Shown here piece by piece: positions 9,435 through 17,874 of a stretch of DNA of 37,855 nucleotides (within the stretch, counting starts at the first letter, position 1; every line of letters starts with the position of its first letter). This DNA is from Burkholderia sp. (GTDB lineage Bacteria; Pseudomonadota; Gammaproteobacteria; Burkholderiales; Burkholderiaceae), in the NCBI GenBank assembly GCA_030151225.1, contig JASLEG010000207.1, forward strand, positions 1-37,855, in the 5' to 3' direction. The notes under the pieces are model-generated. The model did not search any database. It worked only from the letters and a program-made list of their open reading frames with translations, and was not told the origin of the DNA. The translations under genes and the position numbers were made by a program.

Positions 9435-9482
9435 GCCTTTCTCCTCGTGCCTGCCACGTCGCCGAACCGCCAGCTTGCCATA

Positions 9483-9545
9483 TCAAATTTGAATGGAAGC
9501 TGTTTTTGTCGCTATTTGACCGCATGCTCGGCGCAAACCTAGACT
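9483..9545 (+). promoter_or_regulatory. Promoter and probable LysR operator of module A
   Basis: The perfect palindrome TCAAATTTGA lies at 9483-9492. Downstream are TTGACC (9516-9521) and TAGACT (9540-9545), with an 18-bp spacer. Transcription would begin near 9552, so the palindrome is centred near -64. AGGGAA (9564-9569) precedes the ATG at 9576. Binding of the divergent LysR protein here is inferred. Confidence 0.6.
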
Positions 9546-9575
9546 GGCCCTGACCTCCTGCCTCAGGGAAACCCG

Positions 9576-10913
9576 ATGCGCCCCGACGCCCTGCTGTTCC
9601 ATGACGACTTCCGCCTCGCGCCGTACTGGTGGGATGCGGCGCCGCCCGAGACCGATCGGTCCGCCCTGCCCGAATCGGTGGACCTGCTGATCGTGGGCAG
9701 CGGCTACTGCGGCCTGAACGCGGCAGCCGAGGCGGCGCGCCACGGGCTCGCCACCGCGGTGATCGATTCGGCCGAACTCGGCGCGGGCGGCAGCACGCGC
9801 AGCGGCGGGATGGTGTCGAGCGGCCAGAAGCTCGCGCTGACCAACGCGATCCGCGGCGTGTCGGCCGAGCGCCTGCAGCGCCTGATGCACGAATCGATCG
9901 CGAGCTTCAGCTACCTCAAGCAGCTGGTGGCCGACGAACGGCTCGATGCGGACCTGCACATCAGCGGCCGCTTCTTCGGCGCCTACACCACGCGCCACTT
10001 CGACACGCTGCGCGCCCAGGGCGAACTGCTGCGCGAGAAGACCGGCGTGACCGTGCACGTGATCCCGCGCGAGCAGCAGCGCGCGCTGATCGGTTCGGAC
10101 TACTACTACGGCGGCATCCTGATCGACGATTACGGCGGCCTGCACACGGCGAAGTACCACCGCGCGCTGCGCGAGCTCGCGCGCCGTCGCGGCGCGACGC
10201 TGCACTCGCACGCCGCCGCGCTGAAGATCGAGCGGCTCGCCGCGCCCGTCGACGGCGCGCGGTTCCGCGTGCACACCGCGCGCGGCCCGGTGCGCGCCGG
10301 CCAGGTGCTGGTGGCCACCAACGGCTACACCGGCGCGCTGCTGCCCTTCCTCGAGCGCCGCGTGCTGCCGGTGGCGAGCTACCAGATCGCCACCGAGCCG
10401 CTGCCGCCGGGCCTGATGGACGCGCTGAACCCCGGCCGCCGGATGGTCAGCGACTCGAAGCGCAACCTGTTCTACACGCGCCCGTCGCCGGACGGCACGC
10501 GCATCCTGTTCGGCTCGCGCCCGGCGATCCGCGATCTGGACGAGCGCGACGCGGCGCGGCGCCTGCACGCGAAGCTCGTGGACCTCTGGCCCGCGCTGCG
10601 CGACGTGCGCCTCACGCATGCCTGGAAGGGCTTCGTGGCGATGACCCACGACCGCCTCGCGCATCTGGGCGAGGCCGACGGCATCCACTACGCGCTCGGC
10701 TGCAACGGCAACGGCGTGGCGCTGATGAGCTGGCTCGGCCAGCGCATCGCGCGGCGCATCGTGGGCGTGGCCAGCGAGGCCGGCCCGTTCGCCGAGGGGC
10801 GCTTCCCGCTCGGCCCCGGCTGGCTGGCGCGTCCGCTCGCGGTGCCGATGGGCGCCGCGCTGTACGAGTTCGACGATTACTGGAGCGGCCGCCAGCGCGC
10901 CGCGCTGGCCTGA
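9576..10913 (+). CDS. FAD-dependent oxidoreductase, DAO/PuuB-like (amine or amino acid oxidation)
   Basis: A 445-residue flavoenzyme of the D-amino acid oxidase fold. The dinucleotide-binding motif GSGYCGLNAAAEAARHG lies at about res 41-57, after an extra N-terminal stretch (WWDAAPPETDR) typical of the gamma-glutamylputrescine oxidoreductase / glycine oxidase-like group. Further landmarks are GGSTRSGGMVSSGQK at the flavin and the C-terminal GCNGNGVALMSWLG, which closes the FAD site. The expected reaction is oxidative deamination of an amine or secondary amine. It is the first gene of module A, followed at 47 nt by the ABC ATPase, so it probably oxidises the compound the transporter brings in. 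The substrate is unknown. Confidence 0.87.
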   Translation: MRPDALLFHDDFRLAPYWWDAAPPETDRSALPESVDLLIVGSGYCGLNAAAEAARHGLATAVIDSAELGAGGSTRSGGMVSSGQKLALTNAIRGVSAERLQRLMHESIASFSYLKQLVADERLDADLHISGRFFGAYTTRHFDTLRAQGELLREKTGVTVHVIPREQQRALIGSDYYYGGILIDDYGGLHTAKYHRALRELARRRGATLHSHAAALKIERLAAPVDGARFRVHTARGPVRAGQVLVATNGYTGALLPFLERRVLPVASYQIATEPLPPGLMDALNPGRRMVSDSKRNLFYTRPSPDGTRILFGSRPAIRDLDERDAARRLHAKLVDLWPALRDVRLTHAWKGFVAMTHDRLAHLGEADGIHYALGCNGNGVALMSWLGQRIARRIVGVASEAGPFAEGRFPLGPGWLARPLAVPMGAALYEFDDYWSGRQRAALA

Positions 10914-10959
10914 ACCGCCGTTCGTTCCTCCCCGCAATCCCTTTCCGCAGGAGCCCGCG

Positions 10960-11601
10960 ATGATCCACATGCGCAACGTGTCGAAATGGTATGGCGAGCA
11001 CCGCGTGCTCGACGACTGCACCGCCACCGTCGAACGTGGCGAGGTGGTGGTGATCTGCGGCCCGTCGGGCTCGGGCAAATCCACGCTGATCAAGTCGGTA
11101 AACGGGCTCGAGCCGATCCAGCAGGGCGAGATCGCGATCGACGGCCGCCGCGTGGGCGGCAGCGCCGCGCAGCTCGCGCAGGGCAAGGTGCTGGGCCGCC
11201 GCCGCGACGAGGCGGCCGAGCGGGCACGCACGCTGCTGTGCCGCGTGGGGCTGGCCGCGCACGCGGATCGCTTCCCCTCGCAGCTGTCGGGCGGCCAGCA
11301 GCAGCGCGTGGCGATCGCGCGCGCGCTGTCGATGGACCCGATCGCGATGCTGTTCGACGAACCGACCTCCGCGCTCGATCCGGAGATGGTGCACGAGGTG
11401 CTGGAGGTGTTGACCGAACTGGCCCGCGAGGGCATGACGATGCTGTGCGTGACGCACGAGATGGGCTTCGCGCGCCGCGTGGCCGACCGGATCCTGTTCA
11501 TGGACCGCGGCGCGATCGTCGAGGACGAATCGAGCGAGCAGTTCTTCGCGCAGCCGCGCTCGGCGCGCGCGCAGGAATTCCTGTCGCGCATCCTGCATTG
11601 A
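10960..11601 (+). CDS. Amino acid ABC transporter ATPase lacking the Q-loop segment
   Basis: A 213-residue ATPase of the GltL/HisP/GlnQ type. Present are Walker A GPSGSGKST (~res 34-42), signature LSGGQQQR, Walker B MLFDEPTSALDP and the H-loop VTHEMGF. The family norm is about 241 residues. Alignment from memory with E. coli GltL shows continuous similarity except for one gap: after QLAQ (~res 71-74) the protein jumps to GKVLGRRR. This omits the 28 residues that normally run from 'LRSRVGMVFQHFELFPHL' to 'ENLTLAQ', including the Q-loop glutamine. The loss is in frame (84 nt), and the flanking LAQ repeats in the family sequence suggest deletion between short repeats. ATP hydrolysis or coupling to the permease should be impaired. 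The gene is otherwise well conserved and in its normal operon place. Confidence 0.9.
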   Translation: MIHMRNVSKWYGEHRVLDDCTATVERGEVVVICGPSGSGKSTLIKSVNGLEPIQQGEIAIDGRRVGGSAAQLAQGKVLGRRRDEAAERARTLLCRVGLAAHADRFPSQLSGGQQQRVAIARALSMDPIAMLFDEPTSALDPEMVHEVLEVLTELAREGMTMLCVTHEMGFARRVADRILFMDRGAIVEDESSEQFFAQPRSARAQEFLSRILH

Positions 11602-11682
11602 GCCGATCGCGCACGCCGCGCCCGTCCCCGTTTATTTTGTCCGACTTACCCTGACGTCATCACGATCACAAGGAGTCTCGCC

Positions 11683-12501
11683 ATGCGCTTCAGCCAGTTC
11701 CTCCGCGCCATCGCCCTCGCCGTGCCGCTCGGCGTGGCCGCCATGTCCTCCGCGTTCGCCGCCGACGCGGGCACGCTCACGCCGGGCACCCTGATCGCGG
11801 GCGTCGATGCGAACAACAAGCCGTATTCGTACGTGGACAACGGCCAGATGACGGGCTTCGACGTGGAACTGCTGCGCGCGATCGGCGCCAGGCTGGGCCT
11901 GAAGGTGGAATTCCGCTCGCAGGACTTCGCGGGCATGCTGCCGGGCGTGGCGAACCGCCAGCTCGACGTGGCGGCCGGCTCGATCTCGATCACCACCGAC
12001 CGCCTGAAGATGGTGGACTTCTCCGAGGGCTATCTCACCGGCCTGCTCAGCGTGGCCACGCTGCCGGGCAGCACGATCTCGGCGGACCTCGCCTCGGTCA
12101 AGGACAAGCGGATCGGCGTGGTGCAGGGCACCATCGAGGACACCTACGCGGCCACCTACATCCCCGGCGCGCAGATCGTGCGCTTCCCGAACGTCAACGC
12201 CGGCTTCCTGCAACTGCGATCGAAGTACATCGACGGCTTCTTCATCGACAAGACGCTGGCCGTGGCGCTGCAGGGCAAGTACCCGCAGCTGAACCTGCAG
12301 GACCAGCTCGACATCTCGGCCGTGAACCTGCCGGCCGGCTTCCCGCTGCGCAAGGGCAACGCGAAGCTGCAGGCGGCGCTCAACCAGTCGATCAACGCGC
12401 TGGTGGCCGACGGCACCTGGATGAAGCTCTACAAGCAGTTCAACCCCACCTACCCGACGCCGGCCAGCCTGCCGCCGTATGAAATGAAGACGGGCGGCTG
12501 A
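11683..12501 (+). CDS. Amino acid ABC transporter substrate-binding protein (SBP family 3)
   Basis: A 272-residue periplasmic binding protein. The signal peptide starts MRFSQFLRAIALAVPLGVAA and is cleaved near AFA-AD. The family-3 hallmark is DNNGQ-type G(F)DVELLRAIGARLGL (here MTGFDVELLRAIGARL), followed by LPGVANRQLDVAAGSISITTDR and VDFSEGY. Ligands in this family are polar amino acids, opines and related amines; specificity is not readable here. AAGGAG (11670-11675) precedes the ATG. The 81-nt gap after the ATPase gene has an AT-rich patch (TTTATTTTG) that could be a processing or internal promoter site; evidence for that is weak. Confidence 0.9.
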   Translation: MRFSQFLRAIALAVPLGVAAMSSAFAADAGTLTPGTLIAGVDANNKPYSYVDNGQMTGFDVELLRAIGARLGLKVEFRSQDFAGMLPGVANRQLDVAAGSISITTDRLKMVDFSEGYLTGLLSVATLPGSTISADLASVKDKRIGVVQGTIEDTYAATYIPGAQIVRFPNVNAGFLQLRSKYIDGFFIDKTLAVALQGKYPQLNLQDQLDISAVNLPAGFPLRKGNAKLQAALNQSINALVADGTWMKLYKQFNPTYPTPASLPPYEMKTGG

Positions 12502-12572
12502 ACGGCCACTGCCCTGGAAACCCGCGCGGTCCCGCCGGCAGCGGCCGGCCCCTTTCACGAGGAGTCCACATC

Positions 12573-13355
12573 ATGCAGGCCTTCATCGAGAATTTCCTCG
12601 ACTGGCAGTTGCTGACGTCGTCGCTGCCGGCGCTGCTCTGCACCGGTCTGGTCAACACGCTCGTGCTGTCGGTGTTCTCCACGCTGCTCGGCATCGTGGC
12701 GGGCCTGGTGCTGGCGCTGATGGCGGTGTCGCCCACGCGCTGGCTGACGCTGCCGTCGCGCATCTACGTGGACGTGTTCCGCGGCCTGCCCGCCGCACTC
12801 GTGATCCTGGTGGTGGGCCAGGGGCTCGCGCCGGTGGGGCTCGCGCTGTTCGGGCCGAACCCGTATCCGCTCGCGATCGTTGCGCTCGCACTGATCTCGT
12901 CGGCCTACATCTCGGAGATCTTCCGCTCGGGCATCCAGAGCGTGGGGCGCGGCCAGCTCTACGCGTGCCAGGCGCTCGGCATGACCTACTGGACGGCGAT
13001 GCGCCACGTGGTGGTGCCGCAGGGCATCCGCCGCATCCTGCCGGCGCTCGCCAACCAGTTCATCTCGATCGTCAAGGATTCGAGCCTCGTGTACTTCCTC
13101 GGCCTGCTGACCTCGCAGCGCGACCTGTTCACGATCGGCCAGAACTCGGCCGTGAACACCGCGAACCTGTCGCCGCTGGTGGCGGCCGGCGCCGTGTACC
13201 TGCTGATCACCGTGCCGCTCACCTACGCGATCAACCACATCGACCGCTGGACCAATCGCCATGCGAACCCCGGCGCGCAGCGGCCCGAACGCGCCAGGGC
13301 GATGCGCCGCGCGCTGCGCTCGGCCGTGGCCCGGGTGGCCGCGCCGCGCCACTGA
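12573..13355 (+). CDS. Amino acid ABC transporter permease (HisM/GltK-like)
   Basis: A 260-residue inner-membrane permease with about five hydrophobic segments. The family signature VDVFRGLPAALVIL lies near res 65, and the EAA loop that docks on the ATPase is near res 132-150 (QALGMTYWTAMRHVVVPQGIRRILP). It ends in a long basic Arg/Ala tail. GAGGAG (12559-12564) precedes the ATG. It is the only permease in module A, where related systems often have two, so a homodimeric pore is the simplest reading. Its partner ATPase lacks the Q-loop that should contact this EAA loop. Confidence 0.9.
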   Translation: MQAFIENFLDWQLLTSSLPALLCTGLVNTLVLSVFSTLLGIVAGLVLALMAVSPTRWLTLPSRIYVDVFRGLPAALVILVVGQGLAPVGLALFGPNPYPLAIVALALISSAYISEIFRSGIQSVGRGQLYACQALGMTYWTAMRHVVVPQGIRRILPALANQFISIVKDSSLVYFLGLLTSQRDLFTIGQNSAVNTANLSPLVAAGAVYLLITVPLTYAINHIDRWTNRHANPGAQRPERARAMRRALRSAVARVAAPRH

Positions 13356-13410
13356 CGCCTGCACGACACACCTTCCGCACCCAAGCGCTGACCAGGAGAA
13401 CACCGAACCC

Positions 13411-14748
13411 ATGGGACCGACAGTCGACTCCGTAGCCAGCGACACCGCCGTGCCCGCGCAAGCGGACGTGGTGGTGATCGGCGGCGGCATCATCGGCGTC
13501 AGCACGGCGCTCGCGCTGGCCGACAAGGGCCTCGACGTGGCCGTCTGCGAGAAAGGCCACATCGCGGGCGAGCAGTCGAGCCGCAACTGGGGCTGGGTGC
13601 GCGTCACGCGGCGCGACCCGCGCGAGCTGCGGCTCGCCATCGAGAGCCTGAAGATCTGGCGCACGCTCGACGAGAGGATCGGCGCGAACACCGGCTTCAA
13701 TCAGTGCGGGATCCTCTACATGTCGGAGGACGAGGCCGCGATCGAGGATCACCGCGACTGGCTGCGCCGCGCCCGCGACGAGGCCGGCGACAGCTTCGAC
13801 ACGCGCGAGGTGGGCGCCGCCGAGATCGACGCGCTGCTGCCCGGCGCCACCGTGCGCTACAGGGGCGGCCTCTACACGCCGAGCGACGCGCGCGCCGAAC
13901 CGCAGAAGGCCGCGCCGGCGATCGCCAACGCGCTGCGACGACGCGGCGTGTCGATCCTCACGCCCTGCGCCGCGCGCGGCATCGAGACCAGCGGCGGGCG
14001 CGTCAGCGCCGTGGTGACCGAGCACGGCACGATCCGCTGCTCGGCCGTGGTGGTGGCCGGCGGCGCATGGACGCGCTACTTCTGCGGCAGCCTGGACGTG
14101 GAGCTGCCGCAACTGCTGGTGCGCGCCTCCGTGATGCGCACCGAGCCGCTCGCGGGCGGCCCCGAGCTGAGCGCGAGCAACAGGCACTTCGCGTTTCGCA
14201 AGCGCGCCGACGGCGGCTACACGATCGCGGCGGGCTTCCGCACCTGGACCGACCTCACGCCGGATGCATTCAGGCTGTTCTTCCAGTACCTCGAGGCGCT
14301 GAAGAGCCAGGGCGGCGCGATGCGGATCGGCATCGGCCGGCGCTTCCTCGACGAGCTGCGCCGGCCGCGCCGCTGGGCGCTGGACCGGCCCACCGAGTTC
14401 GAGCGGGTGCGCACGCTCGACCCCGAGCCGATCGCGCGCTACGTCGATCCGGGCCTGGCCGAATTCATCCGCGTGTTCCCGCACCTGAGCGGCGCGCGCG
14501 TGGCGCAGCGCTGGGCCGGCTACATGGACGTGACGCCCGACGCGATTCCGGTGATCTCGGGCGTCGAGCGCATTCCGGGCTTCTACATCGGCACCGGCTT
14601 CTCGGGGCACGGCTTCGGCATCGGGCCCGGCGCGGGCCGCCTGATGGCGGACCTGGTGGCCAACGACACGCCGCTGGTCGATCCGCATGCGTTCCGGCTC
14701 ACGCGCTTCTCCGACGGCACGAAGATCGTGATCGACGCCGGTTTCTGA
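13411..14748 (+). CDS. FAD-dependent oxidoreductase, DAO family
   Basis: A 445-residue flavoenzyme. The FAD motif is VVVIGGGIIGVSTALALADKG (~res 20-40), followed by GEQSSRNWGWVRVTRRDPRE, a stretch seen in D-amino acid dehydrogenase-like and opine oxidase-like proteins. The C-terminal flavin-closing region is GTGFSGHGFGIGPGAG. The start is the ATG at 13411, with AGGAGA (13393-13398) upstream; the open frame further upstream lies inside the permease gene and is not coding. It is the second FAD oxidase of the same operon and only distantly similar to the one at 9576. The two may act on successive intermediates or on different stereoisomers (inference). Confidence 0.87.
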   Translation: MGPTVDSVASDTAVPAQADVVVIGGGIIGVSTALALADKGLDVAVCEKGHIAGEQSSRNWGWVRVTRRDPRELRLAIESLKIWRTLDERIGANTGFNQCGILYMSEDEAAIEDHRDWLRRARDEAGDSFDTREVGAAEIDALLPGATVRYRGGLYTPSDARAEPQKAAPAIANALRRRGVSILTPCAARGIETSGGRVSAVVTEHGTIRCSAVVVAGGAWTRYFCGSLDVELPQLLVRASVMRTEPLAGGPELSASNRHFAFRKRADGGYTIAAGFRTWTDLTPDAFRLFFQYLEALKSQGGAMRIGIGRRFLDELRRPRRWALDRPTEFERVRTLDPEPIARYVDPGLAEFIRVFPHLSGARVAQRWAGYMDVTPDAIPVISGVERIPGFYIGTGFSGHGFGIGPGAGRLMADLVANDTPLVDPHAFRLTRFSDGTKIVIDAGF

Positions 14749-14804
14749 CGCACGCGCGAGCGCTTCCATTCCCCTCCCCTTTCCCTGCAGGAGACGCTGA
14801 TCCG

Positions 14805-15518
14805 ATGAACAAGGTGGCGATGATTTCCGGCGCGAATCGCGGCATCGGCCTGGCGATCGCGCGCGAGCTGCGGCGGCGCGGCTACCGGCTGTCGCTCGGC
14901 GTGCGCGACCCGGCCGCGATGATCGCGGCGATGCCGGAGGCGAGCGGCGCGGGCGCGAGCGGCGAGGTGCTGGCCGCAAGCTACGAGGCGAGCGAGCCGG
15001 CCGCCGCGCGCGACTGGGTGGAGGCCACGCTGGCGCGCTTCGGCCGCATCGACGTGCTGGTCAGCAATGCCGGCATCTGTCGCACCATCACCTTCGACGA
15101 CGGCACCGACGCGCTGCTCGACGAGACGCTCGACATCAACGTGAAGGCGCCGTTCCGGCTGGTGCAGGCGGCGCTGCCGCATCTGCGCCGCGCCGGCAGC
15201 GCCCGCTTCGTGCAGATCGCCTCGCTGTCGGGCAAGCGCGTGCGCAGCGCCAACGTCGGCTATCAGATGTCGAAGTACGCGGCCGTGGCGCTCACCCACG
15301 CGGTGCGCCGCGCCGGCTGGGACGACGGGCTGCGCGCGGTGGCGGTGTGCCCCGGCTTCGTGAACACCGACATGGCCGCCGAGATCGCCGACCTGCCGCC
15401 CGAGGCGATGACCCAGCCCGAGGACATCGCGCGGCTGGTGGCGAACACGATCGAGATGCCGGACACGGCCAGCATCGCGGAGCTGCTGGTGAATTGCCGG
15501 CACGAGGATCTGCTGTGA
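14805..15518 (+). CDS. SDR-family oxidoreductase
   Basis: A 237-residue short-chain dehydrogenase. The motifs are SGANRGIG (res ~8-15), SNAG (in LVSNAGICR) and YQMSKYA (YxxxK), with the catalytic Ser in IASLSG and then VCPGFVNTDM. It is the last gene of the module A operon, 56 nt after the FAD oxidoreductase, with CAGGAG upstream of the ATG. It may reduce or oxidise a carbonyl product of the flavoenzymes. The stop is followed directly by a decayed leftward gene with no room for a conventional terminator. Confidence 0.88.
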   Translation: MNKVAMISGANRGIGLAIARELRRRGYRLSLGVRDPAAMIAAMPEASGAGASGEVLAASYEASEPAAARDWVEATLARFGRIDVLVSNAGICRTITFDDGTDALLDETLDINVKAPFRLVQAALPHLRRAGSARFVQIASLSGKRVRSANVGYQMSKYAAVALTHAVRRAGWDDGLRAVAVCPGFVNTDMAAEIADLPPEAMTQPEDIARLVANTIEMPDTASIAELLVNCRHEDLL

Positions 15519-15529
15519 GGGGTGGCGAG

Positions 15530-16105
15530 CGCAGCCTCGCCTGGTTCAGCGTGGCCAGCAGCGCGATGAAGTTGCGTTTCGCGCGCCAGGTCGAGCGGAT
15601 CCGGTCCAGCTCGGCGGCAAACTCGGCCGCTTCGCCGAGCGCCCGGCGCAGGGCGCGGATCGCCTTCACGATCTCGAACGCGTCGTCGTATCGTGCCTTG
15701 TACGTGCCTTGCTCCAGCGCTGCCGGCAGCAACCGGTGATAGACCGCGATCGCATCGTGCGGATGATGCCTGCCACGCACGACTGCCATCCGCCTCGCCA
15801 AGCGGTTCGGCACAGGCCGGCGGCACGTCGTGGAAGGTGTCCCATTCGCCCTGCGTCTGGAACAGGAACCGCCGCCGCGCGAGCGTCTGCGGGTCGGGGC
15901 GGGTGGCTCGACAGGCGGCGAGGTGCACCTCGGCCGGTTGCATCAGACCTTCCGCGTAACCGTGCGCCTCGCGCCAGTCCAGGAAGCGTGCGACCCGTGT
16001 CGCCTGCCTGACCGCGGCCTTCATGCCGGCGAGATCGGACGCACCGGCCGCCCGCGCGGCGCGATCGGACCACTCGACCGCGCACGACGGTTGTCCCGCG
16101 AGGCC
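15530..16105 (-). pseudogene. Decayed remnant of a larger leftward gene
   Basis: Two protein-like segments lie on the minus strand in different frames. The upstream one (about 16100-15800) includes VEWSDRAARAAGASDL, KAAVRQATRVARFLDWREA, EVHLAACRATRPD and DTFHDVPPACAEPLGEA. The downstream one (about 15800-15550) includes AVVRGRHHPHDAIAVYHRLL, YDDAFEIVKAIRALRRALGE and WRAKRNFIALLATLN. They meet near 15800 with a frame change and, judging by the abrupt content, a missing interior. No start or stop fits, and the downstream frame runs on into the antisense of the SDR gene. From memory this resembles SWIM zinc-finger/DUF6880-type hypothetical proteins; that assignment is weak. The remnant abuts the end of module A, so a rearrangement may have placed the operon here. 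Confidence 0.6.
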
Positions 16106-16121
16106 GGATGATACCGGGCCC

Positions 16122-16631
16122 TCAGTCCGCCGGGCCCGCCCCCACCGACGACTCGCCCGCCGCCAGCGCGCGAATCGCCGCCCCCTCCACGCGATAGCGC
16201 ACCCACTCGCTCTGCGGCTTCGCGCCGAGCGAGCGATAGAAGCCGATCGCCGGCGTGTTCCAGTCGAGCACGCTCCATTCGAAGCGCCCGCAGCCGGCCT
16301 CGGCCGCGATCCCGGCCAGATGGCGCAGCAACTGCTTGCCCGCGCCGAGCCCGCGCGCGGCCGGCGACACGTACAGGTCCTCCAGATAGAGCCCCGCCTT
16401 CGCCTGCCAGGTCGAATACGAGAAGAAGTACACGGCGAAGCCGATCGCCGCGCCGTCGTGCTCGCAGATCAGCGCGCGCGCCGGCGAATGCGCGCCGAAC
16501 AGCGAGGACGCGATCGTCTCGGGCGTGGCCGCCACCTGATCCTCGGCCTTCTCGTAGATCGCCAGCTCGGTGATGAAGCGCAGGATCAGCGCGGCGTCGT
16601 CGGCCACGGCGGGCCGGATGGTCAGTGCCAT
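16122..16631 (-). CDS. GNAT-family N-acetyltransferase
   Basis: A 169-residue GCN5-related acetyltransferase using acetyl-CoA. It begins LTIRPAVADDAALILRFI. The acetyl-CoA loop is VSPAARGLGAGKQLLRHL (~res 88-105), preceded by LYLEDLYV. The region GRFEWSVLDWNTPAIGFYRSLGA near res 115-137 is typical of the diamine acetyltransferase-like group (SSAT/PaiA type), whose substrates include polyamines and thialysine. The start is the ATG at 16631. It is divergent from a LysR gene, with 96 bp between starts. The substrate is unproven; a polyamine would fit module B nearby but is only a suggestion. Confidence 0.9.
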   Translation of the reverse strand: MALTIRPAVADDAALILRFITELAIYEKAEDQVAATPETIASSLFGAHSPARALICEHDGAAIGFAVYFFSYSTWQAKAGLYLEDLYVSPAARGLGAGKQLLRHLAGIAAEAGCGRFEWSVLDWNTPAIGFYRSLGAKPQSEWVRYRVEGAAIRALAAGESSVGAGPAD

Positions 16632-16727
16632 GAGGAGTCGTCTCCGTGAACAATCCAGAACAGCCCACGATGGTAGACGAAAGCCCGGCTGCATATACTG
16701 CATTGTCTTCATCGCCACCTGAACATC

Positions 16728-17666
16728 ATGCATCCCGACCTGCGCCGGCTCGACCTGAACCTGCTGCTCGCGTTCGACGCGCTGGTGCGCCATCGCTCGG
16801 TCACGCAGGCCGCGAACGAGCTCGCGATGAGCGCGTCGGCGCTGAGCCACGCGCTCGCGCGCCTGCGCGACGCGCTGGGCGACGAGCTGTTCGTGCGCGT
16901 CGGCAACACGATGCGCCCCACCGCGGCGGCCGAGGCGATGATGCGGCCGGTGGGCGACGCGCTCGCGCTGCTGCAGGCCGGGCTCGCGCCGGCGCGCCGC
17001 TTCGATCCGGCCGTGAGCGACCGCAGCTTCACGTTCGCGGCCACCGACTACACGGCGTTCGCGATCCTGCCCGCCTTCGTCGCGCACATGCAGCAGGTGG
17101 CGCCGAAGCTGCGCTTTCGCATCGTGCATTCGCAGGGCCGTGAATCGGCCGACGAACTCGCCTCGGGCCGCGTGGATTTCGCGCTCGGCTACGAGGAGCA
17201 CGCCGAGCACGCGCCGGCGCCACCGGCCGGCGTCGAGCGTGCCGACTGGTTCGCCGACGACTACGTGGTGATCGCCGGCGAGACGCATCCCACGATCCGC
17301 CGCAAGCCGAGCCTCGCCCAGTATCTGGCCGCGCGGCACGTGGTGGTGACGCCGTGGCGCGGCCTGCACGGCGCGATCGACCAGGCGCTCGAACGCCTGG
17401 GCCATACGCGCGAGGTGGCCGTGCAGTTGCCGAACGTGCTGGTGGCGCCCTTCATCGTGGCGCGCTCGGAACTCCTGATGACGGTGCCGCGCCACGCCGC
17501 GCAGGTGCTGCGCGCGGCGGCGCCGGTGCGGCTGTTTCCGGTGCCGTTTGCGGTGCCGCGCTACACGCTGAAGCTGTATCGCGCGACGCGTCACGCCACC
17601 TCGCCGGCCCATGCCTGGCTGCACGATCAGCTGCTGCGCTGCGTGCCCGAACCGGCCCGGCGCTGA
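16728..17666 (+). CDS. LysR-family regulator
   Basis: A 312-residue LysR protein. It starts RRLDLNLLLAFDALVRHRSV, with the HTH TQAANELAMSASALSHALARL and the wing LGDELFVRVGNTMRPTAAAEA. This is the NodD/PnbR-like branch that begins 'LDLNLL..F..L'. The effector domain begins near res 95 (FTFAATDYTAFAILP). It is divergent from the acetyltransferase gene at 16631, which is its probable target. Nothing in the sequence reveals the inducer. A 208-bp non-coding stretch follows before the DUF2946 gene. Confidence 0.9.
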   Translation: MHPDLRRLDLNLLLAFDALVRHRSVTQAANELAMSASALSHALARLRDALGDELFVRVGNTMRPTAAAEAMMRPVGDALALLQAGLAPARRFDPAVSDRSFTFAATDYTAFAILPAFVAHMQQVAPKLRFRIVHSQGRESADELASGRVDFALGYEEHAEHAPAPPAGVERADWFADDYVVIAGETHPTIRRKPSLAQYLAARHVVVTPWRGLHGAIDQALERLGHTREVAVQLPNVLVAPFIVARSELLMTVPRHAAQVLRAAAPVRLFPVPFAVPRYTLKLYRATRHATSPAHAWLHDQLLRCVPEPARR

Positions 17667-17874
17667 AGCGCCGACGACCCCGCGCGCAGCGCCATGGGCA
17701 GCGCCGGCGGGGTGTCGAGCACCTCACCGGTCGGCCAGGATCGAACCGGGCCCGAAACCGGCGCCGCGATCGCGCGCCGGATCAAGGCGCATGGGCCGAC
17801 ACCATGAGACCGGTGCCGGCGGCCACGCAGCTTGTCCGTCGGATCTCGCGCGATGCGTCTACAATACGCGCGCC

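Noticed and set aside
11652..11659. Palindrome TGACGTCA between the ATPase and binding-protein genes
   Set aside because: An 8-base palindrome in GC-rich DNA is not significant by itself, and no matched promoter elements accompany it.
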